The notes beneath the pieces were generated by a model. That model was not told the origin of the DNA, made no database searches, and saw only the letters and a list, made by a program, of their open reading frames with translations. A stretch of DNA of 64,000 nucleotides, taken from contig CAUYUJ010019929.1 in NCBI GenBank assembly GCA_963575745.1, positions 88,305 to 152,304 of the forward strand, in the 5' to 3' direction. This document shows positions 9,648-21,179 of the stretch, piece by piece (position 1 is the stretch's first letter; every line of letters begins with the position of its first letter). The stretch is from Prorocentrum cordatum (Eukaryota; Sar; Dinophyceae; Prorocentrales; Prorocentraceae). Made by a program: the position numbers and the translations under genes.

Positions 9648-10026
9648 TCTCGTCGTCGTTGCTTCCGAGAGGAGGTCGCCGCGCCATCCTGGCAGCCATC
9701 GGACAGCGACGACGCCGCGCTGTCGACGATCGCTGGCAGCCCCTCGACGCTGAGAGGTGAGAAACGCATGTTCGCTGCCAGCAGTGGCAGCAGCGGCGGC
9801 AGGGGCGGCAGAGCTGGCGCACGCAGCGCGGCGGCGGCATCGGCAGCGGCACCGCTGCATCAGGCAGCGGCGGCGGCAGCGGATGCCCCCCCGCGAAAGC
9901 GGCCGCGGGTGCTGGCGCGGGCGGGGTCCGAGCCCATCTTCGGCACCACGCAGCCCGAGTGCCCCGAGACGCCGATCAAGACCACGAGGCGATCGGGCTC
10001 GTCCGAACCCACGGGGGTTATGAGTG
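9648..10026 (+). CDS. Gene 2, fourth exon
   Basis: Acceptor CACAATCAG|TCT, donor GAGTG|GTATATG (phase 1). It encodes about 126 residues: FREEVAAPSWQPSDSDDAA, STIAGSPSTLRGEKRM, a Ser/Gly/Ala linker, then APPRKRPRVLARAGSE (nuclear-signal-like) and PIFGTTQPECPETPIKTTRR. The phase-1 end joins the acceptor at 10199, making an Asp codon and restoring the long frame of the next exon. Confidence 0.65.
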
Positions 10027-10199
10027 GTATATGCAGCCTAGGCGTTACCCTGGTTGTACTCTACATCCTAACTCACTACTGTACCGTGATGAATACTATT
10101 GTCTGCGTCACTTCCTCATCCTCCACATCCTCTCCACTTCACCCCACCCGAGCCACGCTCAGTCATTCTGAATGTTCGCAGCTGTCACCCCTTTTCCAG

Positions 10200-11695
10200 A
10201 TCAAGAAAAACAGCGTACCTGTTGGGAACCCGTGGCCTTCGGAAGGCCGGCCCCCTGGATCCTGCGATCAATTCCTCCTCATCCAGTCCGTTTGGGTGCA
10301 CCCATTTTGGGAGTCTCCTTGTCGACCCGCAGGCCCAAGGAGGAGTACGTCAACCAGGCCAAATTGATCGAGGATTCGATCCGCTCGGCCCCCGATATGC
10401 CAGACGAGCTGGATATCCTTGGTCAGTTCGAGGGCCTCCTGACCAGCCAGCCGCTCGCTCAGTTCCGACAGTGGGCCGAGGTGACCGAGCCGCCCAGCAA
10501 GGAGACGCCTCCAGAGGTTCCGACCTTGGGCGATGACGGCACCCCCCTGACTGAGAAGGACAAAAAGGAGCTCGAGTTCTGGATGAAGGCGGCTGCGTCA
10601 AACTTTGAGTTTGCTGCCAGGGGAGCCGCAGGGAACCCCGCGGCTGGCAGGTGGCAGCGAGCGCCCGATGCCAGTGAGCAACTACAGGGCAGGTACGAGA
10701 AGGCGACTGCAGGCCTCAAAGGGAAGGCGCTGTGGGCCAAACAGAAGGAGTTCAAGCAGACTTGGCTGCAGGAAGAGTACGAGAAGCACATGAAGAAGAG
10801 CTCCAAGACGGTACGTACGAGGAAAACATGGGCAAAAAAATGCGAATACTTGTCCATCGCACGGATGGCATGGAAAGAAGGTGGAGGGAAGGCCGGATGG
10901 CTCGCAGCGTCCAAGAGGATGACCAAATGCATAGCGATGGGACCACCGTTCCTGAAGTACGACGGGTGGTCGGAATCGCTCAAAGGATTGTTCGTGGAGG
11001 AGGAGTACAGCGAGGAGTTCGACGAGACGTGGACCCAGCACGAGGAGTGGATGACCAAGATGACGCCCGAGGAGACGGTGGCAGCTGGCACGGGCGCCCT
11101 GCCTGCGCCCGCAGCCGCGGCAAGCGCCCTGCCTGCGCCAGTAGCCGTCCTGCCTGCACCCGCAGCCGCGGCGGTTACCCCCGCGCGTGAGACGCCAGCG
11201 CCGCGCGCTGCCACCATCGGCAGCTCTGCCGCCAGCAGCGGCTCTGGCGCCAGCGGCAGCTCTGGCGCGGCTGGCGCAGCGGCGGTGGCAGCACGCCAGC
11301 CCACAGCGGCCGACAAGGGCATCGAGCGGAGCAAGCCCGAGAGCAGCGGTGATTCGGATCGTATCGAGGCTGGCGCTGGTGGTGGAGAGCCAAGTGAGCA
11401 GCCCAAAGTTGACCCCAATGAGCCCGACGATAAGAAGAAGGGAACTGGCAAGGGCAAGTGTGCTGGCGGCAAATGCTCTCGGGGCAAGAACAAGAACGGC
11501 AACGCCGAGACTCCGCAGCAGAAGAAGACCACGAACAGCATCCCGACCGACTTGCTGAAGGACGCGAAGGCCAGCATCGCGAAATACGGCCTGGCGATGA
11601 TTGCAGCCCACACGACGATGAACAACATCACGAGTGGGAAGGCAGCGTGGGAGTTCGTGAAGGAGGAGCCTTCCCGCTACGCCAAGCTGCAGAAG
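10200..11695 (+). CDS. Gene 2, main exon: dinoflagellate lineage-specific protein
   Basis: A 499-codon exon. The N-terminal part reads KQRTCWEPVAFGRPAPW and EEYVNQAKLIEDSIRSAPD. The middle is a Trp/Lys-rich block (FKQTWLQEEYEKHMKKSS, RKTWAKKCEYLSIARMAWKE, ASKRMTKCIAMGPPFLKYD, FDETWTQHEEWM) of a type I recognise as recurring in many dinoflagellate predicted proteins of unknown function. An Ala/Pro/Ser low-complexity linker follows (about residues 295-390), then a Lys/Gly/Cys segment and a helical C-terminus ending SRYAKLQK. The donor AAG|GTTACC at 11696 is phase 0. No enzyme motif seen. It could be a domesticated or still mobile element protein, because the family is highly multiplied. Confidence 0.72.
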
Positions 11696-12071
11696 GTTAC
11701 CTAGGGCACGCGCCAGCCCATCTGCAATCATTAACCAAATCCTGCCTTCCTCGATCTCATCCTCGCCCCTCCCTTTACCGATCACACCCCCCATCCTCGT
11801 GGTCATCCTGCCCAAATAAAATGGAGGGGGTGCTAGATGAACGCCTCTAGAGTTTGGAGACCCAGGGCCATCCGTCCAAGATTGCGGGAGGACAGACAAA
11901 CTAAGCAAACAACGGACTGATGTGGTATGGGGGGACACTGGAACGGTGACCCATGCAACGACGGAATGGTGGTGCTAGAGAGCAGGGGGGCGTGTGATGG
12001 GGGTATCGAAGTCCTCGAACCCCCTTGTTAGGAGGTGTGGGATTGTGTGGGAGTGGCTTATACCCTCAAAG

Positions 12072-12284
12072 GCTATGAACAGCCGGTCGACTGAGGTCCA
12101 GAAGGTTGATGGCCTCGACAAGGTGTTGACAAGCAAGCTGCCTGACGCCAAGAGAGTCCTGGGCGAATCCAAGTTCAACGCAGCGCTGGTGGCGGCATGC
12201 GGCCTCAAGCACGCTATTGAGACACTGGCCAAGGAGGATAAGATTCTCAACAGGGAGGTGCAGGCTCGCGAGGATGCCGACTGA
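12072..12284 (+). CDS. Gene 2, terminal exon
   Basis: Acceptor CCCTCAAAG|GCT, phase 0, stop TGA at 12282-12284. It encodes AMNSRSTEVQKVDGLDKVL, TSKLPDAKRVLGESKFNAA and LKHAIETLAKEDKILNREVQ: an amphipathic helical tail that fits directly onto SRYAKLQK. The longer open frame beginning at 11994 is intron read-through. Confidence 0.68.
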   Translation, partial: AMNSRSTEVQKVDGLDKVLTSKLPDAKRVLGESKFNAALVAACGLKHAIETLAKEDKILNREVQAREDAD

Positions 12285-12504
12285 GATAGACTGATCGCGC
12301 CATGATGGTGCCACGCGTGTCGTCACGCTGGATAATTTTGTTATGCGGGATGCCCGTGGTGCTACATATGAGAGGCCCACTTGGGCCAAGAAGGGGCATG
12401 GGGGGCTTGAAACTCGAGGGGAATGGCGACGGCACCACTTTTTTAATACATCAACAACACAACCAAGATTCCGGTTAAAATATCAAAGAAATCAACCCTG
12501 TGGT

Positions 12505-12690
12505 ACCGTTGACGGACCGTTGACACCTGGACCGTTGACGAACCGTTGACGGTTCGTTGACACCTGCGAAAATGTGAGGATGTATCAGGCGAAACCCAGG
12601 GTTGACCGTTGACACCTGGCAACCGTCAATGCGTTGACGAACCGTTGACGAACCGTTGACGAACCGTTGACGGCTTGGGACGGAGCCAAG
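12505..12690. repeat. GTTGACG repeat cluster, copy 3
   Basis: Two linked blocks of the same motif family: GACGGACCGTTGACACCTGG with a small inverted GAACCGTTGACGGTTC centre, then a run of tandem GAACCGTTGAC 11-mers (12640-12675). It lies just past the gene 2 stop. Confidence 0.85.
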
Positions 12691-12810
12691 TCGCCAAATC
12701 CATCGCGTTTCGGCCCCCCGAACAGAAAATACAGCGGTTTCCAGTCGAACCTACGTGTTTACGCCATCGATTGTGAAAATCTAGGTCCCTGGGGACATGT
12801 GAGCGCATAG

Positions 12811-13797
12811 TCCCACCAGTCCGTTGGGCGTGAGTGGTTTAGAGTGCTCTCTCTGTCCTCAACCCCCCAACCCCCCTTCTTCCCATTCGGGGAGGGGTTT
12901 ACCCCTCCCCCTACCCCCTCCTCCTGGGCCTGGAGAGGGAGTTCCGCGGGTCGTTGGAGGGGTCTTTTTCGACTCCTGGGAGGGCCAAAATACGACGACC
13001 CCCACGAGGATTCTGGCCCCGACGGGGGGGCGCTAACAAAAACCCTCTCCTCTTCTGTGAAGCCAAAATCATTGATTTTACAACGGTTTCGGCCCCATTT
13101 TGGCCTTCTGAGGGGGCAGCGCTCCTCTTCCTTGTTTTCAAAATCATTGAGTTTACGAAGGTTGTGGGTTCATTTTGTCTTTTTCAGGGGGTAGCGCTCA
13201 TTTGCGCTTCTGAGGAGGTCGCAGGAGGCACCCAAGAGGCCCCAAGATGCCCCCAGGAGGCTCCCAAGAGGCTTCCAAGACGCTTCCAAGAGGCCCCCAG
13301 AGGCTCCCAACAGGCCCCCAAGAGGCCCCCACGAGGCCCCCAGAGCCCCCAAGAGGCTCCCAAGAGGCCGCCAAGAGTCCCCCAAGAGGCCCCACGAGGC
13401 CCCCAAGAGGGCCCCAAGAGGCCCCACGAGGAGCCCGAACGACTCACACCAGGACGAGGGGCCCGAACGACTCACACCACGAATGGCCCGAACGACTCAC
13501 ACCACAAGGAGGGGCCCGAACGACTCACACCAGGACGAGCCGCCCGAACGACTCACACCATGAGGAGCCCGAACGACTCACACCACGACGCGGGCCTCGA
13601 ACGACTCACACCACGAGGAGCCCGAACGAGTCACACCAGGAGGACGGGCAGCGCTCATACAAGCCCCCCACGATGGCCCCCAGAGGTCCACCAGATGGCC
13701 CCTAGAGTTCCCCATATGGCCCACAAGAGGTCCCCAGGAGGCACCACGAGGCCTCATGTTTCGCAAGAGTTGCTGTTTTGAGATGGGCTGGTGGGGA
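12811..13797 (+). mobile_element. ~1 kb TIR element, copy B
   Basis: Ends TCCCACCAG and CTGGTGGGGA. Same internal order as copy A, with fewer CCCAAGAGG units and small indels. The similarity is high enough to suggest recent transposition or local duplication 9.8 kb from copy A, in the same orientation. Shared bases continue through GAAGAATT beyond the right end in both copies. Confidence 0.85.
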
Positions 13798-13832
13798 TAC
13801 GCGAAGCGTGAAGAATTTCCCAGGATTCTACA

Positions 13833-14000
13833 ATGCACCGCGTGGCAATGCTGTGCACTTTGCTTGGGCGCGCTCCGTGCTGCGTGCCCGCCGCTTCTCT
13901 GCTGCAGGACGTGGTGGCTCGCGACTGTCAGCGCCGCGAGTTTGATTACAGGCTCGGTCGGCCACCAGCCATTGACAACGCTGGCGCTGCCCAGCAATAA
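13833..14000 (+). CDS. Small coding-like exon, unknown
   Basis: A 55-codon frame with strong codon signal, MHRVAMLCTLLGRAPCC, SLLQDVVARDCQRREFDYR, LGRPPAIDN, stop TAA. It starts right after a TTTCCCAG acceptor abutting the right end of TIR copy B. Plausible last exon of a gene disrupted by the element, or an upstream exon of the gene at 14903. No family recognised. Confidence 0.4.
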   Translation: MHRVAMLCTLLGRAPCCVPAASLLQDVVARDCQRREFDYRLGRPPAIDNAGAAQQ

Positions 14001-14138
14001 CCGCGCGCGGTCAGAACCCTTGGCATCATCACCATGACCCCCCCTGCCCTGGACCAGTGCTGTTCACGCAGGCGCGAGACGAATGGTGAGACGACAAGGT
14101 TTCTGACCGACGTTGGTGCATACGCATCGCCGATGCTG

Positions 14139-14141
14139 CAG

Positions 14142-14197
<56 letters not shown>

Positions 14198-14210
14198 TCT
14201 CTCTCTCTCT
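14139..14210 (+). repeat. (CT)n microsatellite
   Basis: About 70 bases of CT dinucleotide with two CCCT interruptions. The following 14230-14800 has several open frames but no convincing exon. Confidence 0.95.
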
Positions 14211-14902
14211 ATACCTCACATGTGCGCGTTACTTCCACAGTGGCGAGCGTTGTGCTATACTGTGCTTGCATCACTCATACTGCTCACTTCGCACGTTCGA
14301 CTCCCAAGTCTCTCATTCACTCTGCTCCCTTACTATCCATCCTCCTCCTCCACCACCTCCTCCTTTTTGCTACAAGAGGTATGCCGCCATGGTCACAACA
14401 CAGCAGTCCAAACAATTCATGTACACATGTTTTTCGTGGATCAGCATACGATGAGTCGGACAACTCACGCTATGCACACATGTGGTTGTCCTCGCCCTCG
14501 TCTCCTCCACATCTCGATGACGTGCCTGGTTCCTGCATCCAGCAATGCGACGCAGTGCCGCGATCGGCCTGTCCGACCTGGTTTAAGCGGAGGGGTGACT
14601 GCGAGCGCGTGGCTGTCAGGCAAGTAGTGCCAGCTTTCACGACGCATCATGCCCGACCCAGAGTCTGTGCCAGATATGATGGGTGGGCCACGTCGGGGTA
14701 TGGTTTGTTCAGGCGAGTAGTGAACAGCTGGATAGTTTAATTTCCAGGCCCACCCCCCGTACCCAGTAAACAGATCGGCCACCCCATGATCAGGATATGT
14801 TAATGCAAGGTCTCATTCAATCCCTCCTGCATCAATGCACAGCCGTGACAAGTCAAAGCTGCGGTTCGGCGCGCCACTGCCCCCTAGCCCATCTGGGCCG
14901 GG

Positions 14903-17900
14903 ATGGGCCGTCGGCGGCGAAGTCGGAGCCGCAGCCAGCGGGGGTGGGCGGGCCCGTCCCAGGAAGCGCGTCAGAATGGAGCGGATGCGCTGAGGCTCCT
15001 GGTCGGGCTGTATGCGTCGTGCAAGCTGACAGCGAAGGACTTCTCGATTCTGCGCTGGCATCTGGACAATGCAGGTACGCCAGGTGGAGACTACAAACAG
15101 TATGCAGCTAGCCCAGACCTGCAGTCTGGGAAGTATCAACACCACCTTGACAGCGTTTTACCGAGCCCAGGGCCGTTGTATGATATCAAAACACCTGGCA
15201 ATTTCAATGGTCAAGGGATGAGGAAAACTATGACACTGCCGTTCCGCACCGCGTTCGAAGCTATTAACGATGAGTACTTAAATGACGACTCTATAGCACA
15301 TATTCTTGACGGTCCAGATGACGCACGACCCCAATCTGCATTGGATACACGAGCTTACCAAAACCACCCATCAGTCGTGCAGGCCAGAGAAGCCAACGAG
15401 CCGAAACCTCTCCCTCTCGGGTTTTACCTTGACGGAATATGCTACCAGAATGGGGCATCAGGGCGGCAAGACACTGTCTTGGGATTCTGGGCAATAAATT
15501 TAGTTTCGGCCAAGCGCCACCTACTCGGTGGTCTGAAACTTCGGGACGGGTGTCGCTGCGGTTGTAAGTTTTGGTGCACTCTGTATCCAGTGCTGGTTGC
15601 CCTGTGCATGCCTTATCAGCGAATCCTTCAGCACCCTGTTTAATCTTGGGTGCGCTGGCGGTGCGATCGTGGATCGTGTCCGCTCCGATCGTGTCTGCGA
15701 TGCGGCTGCGCACGTGGCAGTGTGCATATCCACCGATGGGGCTCGAAGCGACGAGGTTCGACATCCGACCGATGCGATCGAGAGTGTATGGGTGCGTACA
15801 TGTCTAAGGCGCTGGATGTTTGTGGCGCTTGCGAACGGCAGATTCCCAGACCACAGACACGACGGCAACGAGTGGGAAGCGGGTGACCCTCTGGGGGGCA
15901 GAACGCCGCTGCGTCGGAAAGCAGTCCTCCTGTGGATCAAGGGGGACTGGGCCGAGCACAGCAAGTCGCTGGGCCTTGCTGCCTGGAACAGCGTGTATAA
16001 CCCGTGTCAGTTCTGCAGTTTGACAAAAAAGTGAGTTGCATTCGATGAACTTGTGTTTATTGTGTGGCCAGTCCGATCCTACATGGCCACTTCGGGAGCA
16101 CGATGACTACGAGACATCGTGTCGCAAATGCGAAGTCCACGTCACTTTCCATAGTTCGGATGGGCGCCAACGTGTTCTGAAAAACATCGAGTGGACTCCC
16201 AAAGGTGGCAACCGAGGGCCGACCATCGTCACTGATATTGTCGTCGGCGCGGTGGTTCTTCGATCAGGGGATAGGCTTGAGCCATCAGGGTCCCTGCTGG
16301 ACGTAGGCAAGTTCGCAGCGGCGCAGCTCCCCCTCCGAGTTGTATTCTGGAGAACGAGGAGAGGACCTGATGGTTCCGCGTTGGATCCAATGGTACACAG
16401 GCCCTGGGACAAAGAAAACCGCCAGGACCGTCACCAGTTCCAGTGGCAAACAACATTATACAACACAAGGGGAATGTCAGTGGCAGGTGACGGGACTGAA
16501 TCTTACATCATGGTCACGCCGTCGAAGGGGTAGGGAGTTGAGCAACATAATGACAACGTGGGGTATCTAGGGTAACGCCAACGCGTGCGGAAATTAGCCG
16601 AGGACAAACGCTCGACTCGCTAACCTTGAGATGTCAAACACTTGATCCAATATGGCAACGGGGCCCCACACGTCCTCCCCATAATCGTTCAATTCGCTAT
16701 CGCTCTCCATATCATCGATCCCCCCGTTCATATGTCTTCCCACCTCTTCTCTCCACGCTCATCCCTGGACCACCTGTGCTCCTGGATCTGGTCACGCGTC
16801 CTGCCCATGCCACTGCTGCATAACGTTAGTGGACCCTGTTTTGACGGGGGGGGGGGGGGGCAGCGAGACAATCGCTGATTTTGCGAGTTGCAAGAGGTGC
16901 CCACTTTTTGACAGCACCGACCTCAAGACTTCTCCAAGTAGGAGCCTGGCGGTGGACAGCCTCCACACACTCTACTATGGCCCCGTTCAGCGCTATGTGG
17001 CATCAGCTATGTGGCGCGTGCTGTCGCTTAACCCTTGGAATTGTCCAGGGACCTTGAAAGCGCGGCTCGAGATTGGATGTAGGCGCCTTTCAGAAGACAT
17101 GACTAGATGGTTTCACGGCGATGGGTCGTGGGTGCCGCATGGACAGCGCATCGGTTATATCACATTGGGTTCGCTGGGCTCCAGGAAAAATGTCCAGGAT
17201 CTGTCAAAACACCCTGGGGGGTCAATGAGCTTCAAAGCTGCAGAGACTGGAATATTGCTCGAGTTTGCGCTGTACGAACTTGAAAGCACAGGCGGTGCCA
17301 ACAAGTACGGTTCTGAAATGGTGCACGCTGGACATACTCTATGTAAGTATCTTCAACTGGTGCGCGATAACCCGTGCATTGTGAGCGATGCGGTATGCGA
17401 CGAGCTCATGGTATGCATGTGCGTGCACTTGCGCTGCTGCGAGCTGGTCGGCATCAGTTTGACACCAAAACATCACTTATGCGTGCACATGACCGACAGG
17501 GGCGTGATCCTAAAAATGGCTCCCCAGAGCTGGCGCAGATGTGCATAACCCCTCTTGTCCCGCCCCACCAATTCAGAAACGATTGGGTGCGCCCCCACTG
17601 GGCATGCGTGTTGGGACAAGGGGAACCACGCATATCGGCGTCGGCCGCGGGCGATGGAGTCAGTTACATAGGCATGATTCGGGCCCACGGTGTGGACGGC
17701 CGTCGACGTTGGTGTGGACCCCGTACAGTGATTCATTGTGGCACAAGTGTCCGCATATGCAAGCACTGTTTTGGGACGCGGAATGAATTACTGAGACCGC
17801 ATGATGTCTGTGCAAACTCAATTGTAATGTCGGGGCCGTCGTCGCCGCCGACGAGTCGTTGCCTACCACCCCCCTCCCACCGCTCTCGCCGGGGGAGAGT

Positions 17901-18262
17901 AACGATAACTAGAAAGTGATGAGAATGAGGAGGATCACCATGGATGGCGATGAGGACGAGGAGGATGACGATAATCAAGACGACGAGCGGGGACGGTGAT
18001 GTGGTCGGGAGGTCAGAACGATGAGAGTGATGTGTGATCTGGGCCCACTGGTAACATCAGGATTTACGAGCACGGGTCCCTGAAAATGTACAATTGCTTC
18101 GTCGACGAAACTTTCAACCTACCAGTGAGAAACATAGCTCGGTTCGCTCACCGTATGACATTTCACAAGAGACTCTTCACGCTTCTCGGGCTGCAAGGGT
18201 CCCTTAATTTGTTGCAATACATCCCTGGCAAGCGATGGCTTTCCTTGGTATCTGGATTTTAG
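14903..18262 (+). CDS. Transposase-like lineage-specific protein, multi-exon
   Basis: At least five coding blocks in order. (1) 14903-15600: LRLLVGLYASCKLTAKDFS, SGKYQHHLDSVLPSPGPLY, LPLGFYLDGICYQNG, DTVLGFWAINLVSAKRHLL, CRCGCKFWCTLYP. (2) about 15808-16029: FPDHRHDGNEWEAG, RKAVLLWIKGDWAEHSKSLG, YNPCQFCSL. (3) about 16072-16440: WPLREHDDYETSCRKCEVHV, LEPSGSLLDVGKFAAAQLPL. (4) about 16860-17490: SRSLAVDSLHTLYYGPVQRY, MSFKAAETGILLEFALYELE, LTPKHHLCVHMTDR. (5) about 18060-18262: MYNCFVDETFNLPVRNIARF, AHRMTFHKRLFTLLGLQ. I recognise this block order as a highly repeated dinoflagellate protein family of unknown function. Its GDW...CxxC block resembles the DxP...CPxC region of En/Spm (CACTA) transposases; that link is inference. 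Intron phases were not all resolved, so inactivating changes cannot be excluded. The last block overlaps the next gene. Confidence 0.68.
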
Positions 18263-18890
18263 TTCTGGTGTCGACGTTCGCAGTGGCGCCCGCGTCGGCT
18301 ACTGGACGGGCGAGGGTTCGCCCAGCCGCTGCTGTTCCTCAGGCCCACCCGACTTTCGAACGAGCTCGCACGTGGGCGATGACGCAAGCCGCTGCGTGGG
18401 CAGTGCGTGGCATCACCACGAATTTTGCTGATGATAACGCTGACTATACCATATACCGTTCGATATTCAGGGAGGTGCTCGAGCACGCGCCGTGTATCAC
18501 CCGCAACCTCGCGCTTGCTGAGATCTTCGCGGGCGCTGCAGGTATCACAGCGTGCATGACATCCCTGGGTTACAAGGCGTTCGCATACGAACGCAAGCAC
18601 GGGGACACGTTTCAAGATGTCTGCACGATTGGTGGCACATTCTTCTTATACTATCTGGTCTCGGCAGTTGCTGTGTCTGGCTATGTACATTGTTCCCCAC
18701 AATGCAGTACATGGATTGGTGTATCCAGAGGAACAACTGGGCGTCGTTCGCACAACGTGGACGGCGACACCCGCCGCCTCGACGTGCGCGAGGCGAATTG
18801 GGTTGCATTTCTCATGTCGCACGGGCGTTGCAACCATATAACCATTCCCCTATGTACGACTTTGGCCGTTCCACTCACATCGATGCGCAC
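18235..18890 (+). CDS. Cytosine-methyltransferase-like protein, first exon
   Basis: The frame encodes a Class I SAM-methyltransferase pattern. LALAEIFAGAAGITACM has the spacing of motif I (F-x-G-x-G of C5 methyltransferases). AFAYERKHGDTFQDV supplies the acidic residue expected after strand 2. HCSPQCSTWIGVSRGTTGR sits where C5 enzymes have Pro-Cys, here Gln-Cys. It ends VREANWVAFLMSHGRC before a probable donor around 18876. The ATG at 18235 lies inside the last block of the upstream gene in another frame, so this start may be wrong. Catalytic activity is doubtful with the altered PC motif. The most likely role is a partner protein of the same mobile element, or an RNA/DNA methyltransferase-like relic. 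Confidence 0.65.
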
Positions 18891-18997
18891 TAAGACGAAG
18901 ATGGCGCACCATCAACGAACCGTCATTGCATCGTCAACGCGCGCGTTGACGGTTCATTGACGGTTCGTTGACGGTTGCATCTCGTCTAGCAGCGTCT
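18889..18997. repeat. GTTGACG hairpin, copy 4 (inside methyltransferase-like gene intron)
   Basis: AACGAACCGTCATTGCATCG pairs with GGTTCATTGACGGTTCGTTG around GTCAACGCGCGCGTTGAC. The outer flanks CTAAGACGAAGATGG and CATCTCGTCTAG also pair. It begins right after the coding part of the first exon. Confidence 0.85.
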
Positions 18998-19470
18998 GGC
19001 TGCAGCCGCTGCTATTGTTCGTGATGTGAGTGAAACATGAAGTAATTTCCTGGGTGGTGCGGGTCCGATGTTTCGGTCGCCTCCGGTATAACCAGAGTTT
19101 CGTGACCGTGTATTATGGCGTGCTTGTCCTTGGATAGATCGCCGATTTTGGCATCCCTCGCAAATTTCAATCAGGGCACATGTTTGCCCAGCAAAAAAAA
19201 CGACATGGAGAGTGGGGTGTCGATGATTATGATGTTATTCGTTCGATCGTCGTCGATATATCTCATGTCGTCGCCGCTGTCATCGTCGTCCATGCAAGAT
19301 ACGGTCACCCCAGCAACCCAGGACTCCAGCTCCCAGCATCACTCGCTTGAGTGTATCCCCTCATATTCACCCTAATCCTCCTGATTAGTTCAGCTCTCGC
19401 TCCAGCTCCAGTTCCAGCTCCAACCAGATCGAGTCAAGCCCTCGATGATATGTGCTACCCCCGTCGCACC
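18998..19470. other. Intron remainder, no separate gene seen
   Basis: Contains a stretch rich in TCGTCG and GATGAT, and (AGCTCC)n-like imperfect hexamers at 19389-19425. An open frame at 19115-19375 has no coding-like composition. Confidence 0.5.
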
Positions 19471-19475
19471 AGCCC

Positions 19476-19938
19476 CAGGTCAGAAGTTTTGATGTGCGCC
19501 GACTCCAGAGGCGTGCGTTTCGTGATTGAGCAGCCCATCAATTCGTTATTCTTTCAGAATATCAACGTTGCCACGCTCATCGAGCTTACTGGCGCAACCC
19601 GTTTCGCATCTTGCATGGGCGGGTTCGGGGGGCCAACTTTGAAAAGGTTGGAATTCTATGCCACGATGCCTGAAGCTGAACAGCAGGGGCTCGTTAGGAA
19701 ACCACGTGATTTTAGACGGTTGCAGCCGCAGCAGGTTGATGATTTTGTTGCGCTGACACAAGTCACGCCCCGTTCCGAAAGCAACACCGAGGGAGGTTGG
19801 AAGCGCGGCAGCTGGGTCACTGGGTCCAGCAAACGCTTGAAAACTTCAGAGGAATATCCACGTGCTTTTTGCGAGGTCTTTGCAGAGACCGTAGGGGCGA
19901 GCATCAGCCGTTCAGCTAGAATTGCAACACGGCTTTAA
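19476..19938 (+). CDS. Cytosine-methyltransferase-like protein, second exon
   Basis: The coding block begins near SEVLMCADSRGVRFVIEQ after an acceptor around 19480. VIEQPINSLFF occupies the position of the ENV motif VI in C5 methyltransferases. ASCMGGFGGPTLKRLEFY, RKPRDFRRLQPQQVDDFVAL and LKTSEEYPRAFCEVFAETVG follow, ending in TAA at 19936-19938. Together with 18235-18890 it gives a ~370-residue protein. The same block order occurs in many dinoflagellate predicted proteins (from memory). Confidence 0.65.
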
Positions 19939-20321
19939 AGTGTTCGATTGCCAGATTCCTCCACCCCTTCTATAACATATCACATGTTCCTACTTCAGCG
20001 CCACACCTCAACCTCCCTTCATCTACTTATGTCTGCTGAATTCGGTCTGGCCTGCTGGCATGCTGGAATTGTGATATGGCGGTATCCCGCTGCGAGCCTG
20101 AAGCAATAATGGTTCGTGGGGTCGTGCTTTCGCTTTCGAGATCCTCACTTCAAAACCCCAAACGCCACCCCCTACGCATTTCGCTTTCGATATCCTCACT
20201 TCAACTAGTTGTGTCTACCCAAACGCTCGATCCATCGATTGCGACCGCTGCTCGCAGGCTCAACGGTTCGAGAACAACCCCCTCCGAAACCAGTGAAAGG
20301 CCCCCCTCGGGATCGGATCAT

Positions 20322-20420
20322 GCACCTGAGCGCAGCGGGGGCGGCCGAGTGGCTGCGCGACGGGGTCGACCCAGCGTTGGTGGAGCGTCTGAGCAGGCAA
20401 GGCGAAGGAGAGGAAGGAAA
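20322..20420 (+). CDS. Short exon candidate
   Basis: DRIMHLSAAGAAEWLRDGVD and PALVERLSRQ have convincing codon bias before the frame dissolves into GGA repeat. Possibly the start of another gene; no family recognised. Confidence 0.4.
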
Positions 20421-20444
20421 AACGAAATTGCGGATGAGGGGTGG

Positions 20445-20944
20445 CGGGAAGATGAGGAGGAGGAGGAGGATGAGGAGGAAGAGGAGGAGGAGGAGGAGGA
20501 GGAGGAAGACGAGGTGGAGGGGAATGAGGAGCGGGAGGAGAAGCAAGACGATGAGGAGGAATGGGCTGAGGAAGCGGACGGGGAGGATGATGATGAGGAG
20601 GCTGATGAGGAGAGTTTGAGGAAGGCAGGGAGGGTTGGGAAGACGATTGACGAGAACAGGAATGGAATCAGGGATGAAGAAATTGAGGGAGGGGCCGAAT
20701 GAGGGAGAAGAATGAGGGGATTTGACGGGCGGGAACGGTGAGGGGATGGGACGGATGGAGAAGGAGAGAGGTGAGAGCGGCACAGACAGAGATAGGAAGG
20801 GATGGAGGGAGGGAGGGAAGGCCGGAGGGATGGAGGATAGGGATAAGGATAGGACTAGTGAGAGGGAGAGAGAAAGAGAGAGAGAGAGAGAGCGAGAGAG
20901 AAAGGGGACCTAGGGAGATATGGGGAGGGGGGCGTGGTAGAGAA

Positions 20945-20975
<31 letters not shown>

Positions 20976-20985
20976 ACACAAGATA
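20445..20985 (+). repeat. (GGA)n tract followed by (GA)n microsatellites
   Basis: Imperfect GGA/GAT triplets to about 20700, then mixed GGGA, then two GA dinucleotide tracts (20862-20902 and 20945-20975). The Glu-rich frame 20076-20702 is mostly repeat. Confidence 0.9.
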
Positions 20986-21179
20986 GAGAGACATAGAGAG
21001 AAACTGAACAACAGACAGAAGGAGGGGGGATGGATGAAGGACGAGCGGAAGGGAGAGAGAGGGGGCTGAGGGAGGGATGGGTGCGTCGTCCTGCTTGCTC
21101 AGACGCTCGCCACATGAAAGCCGAGCGAGCCGACGCAAGAGCACCGTACCGACGTGCGCCCCACCGAGCAGCAACATAA

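Noticed and set aside
18235-18300. Signal peptide at the start of the methyltransferase-like protein (FLGIWILVLVSTFAVAPASA)
   Set aside because: The hydrophobic start overlaps the previous gene's last block in another frame, so the true start is uncertain and a secreted methyltransferase is unlikely.
20076-20702. 208-codon acidic protein
   Set aside because: Mostly GGA repeat; only the 20322-20420 stretch, in another frame, has coding character.
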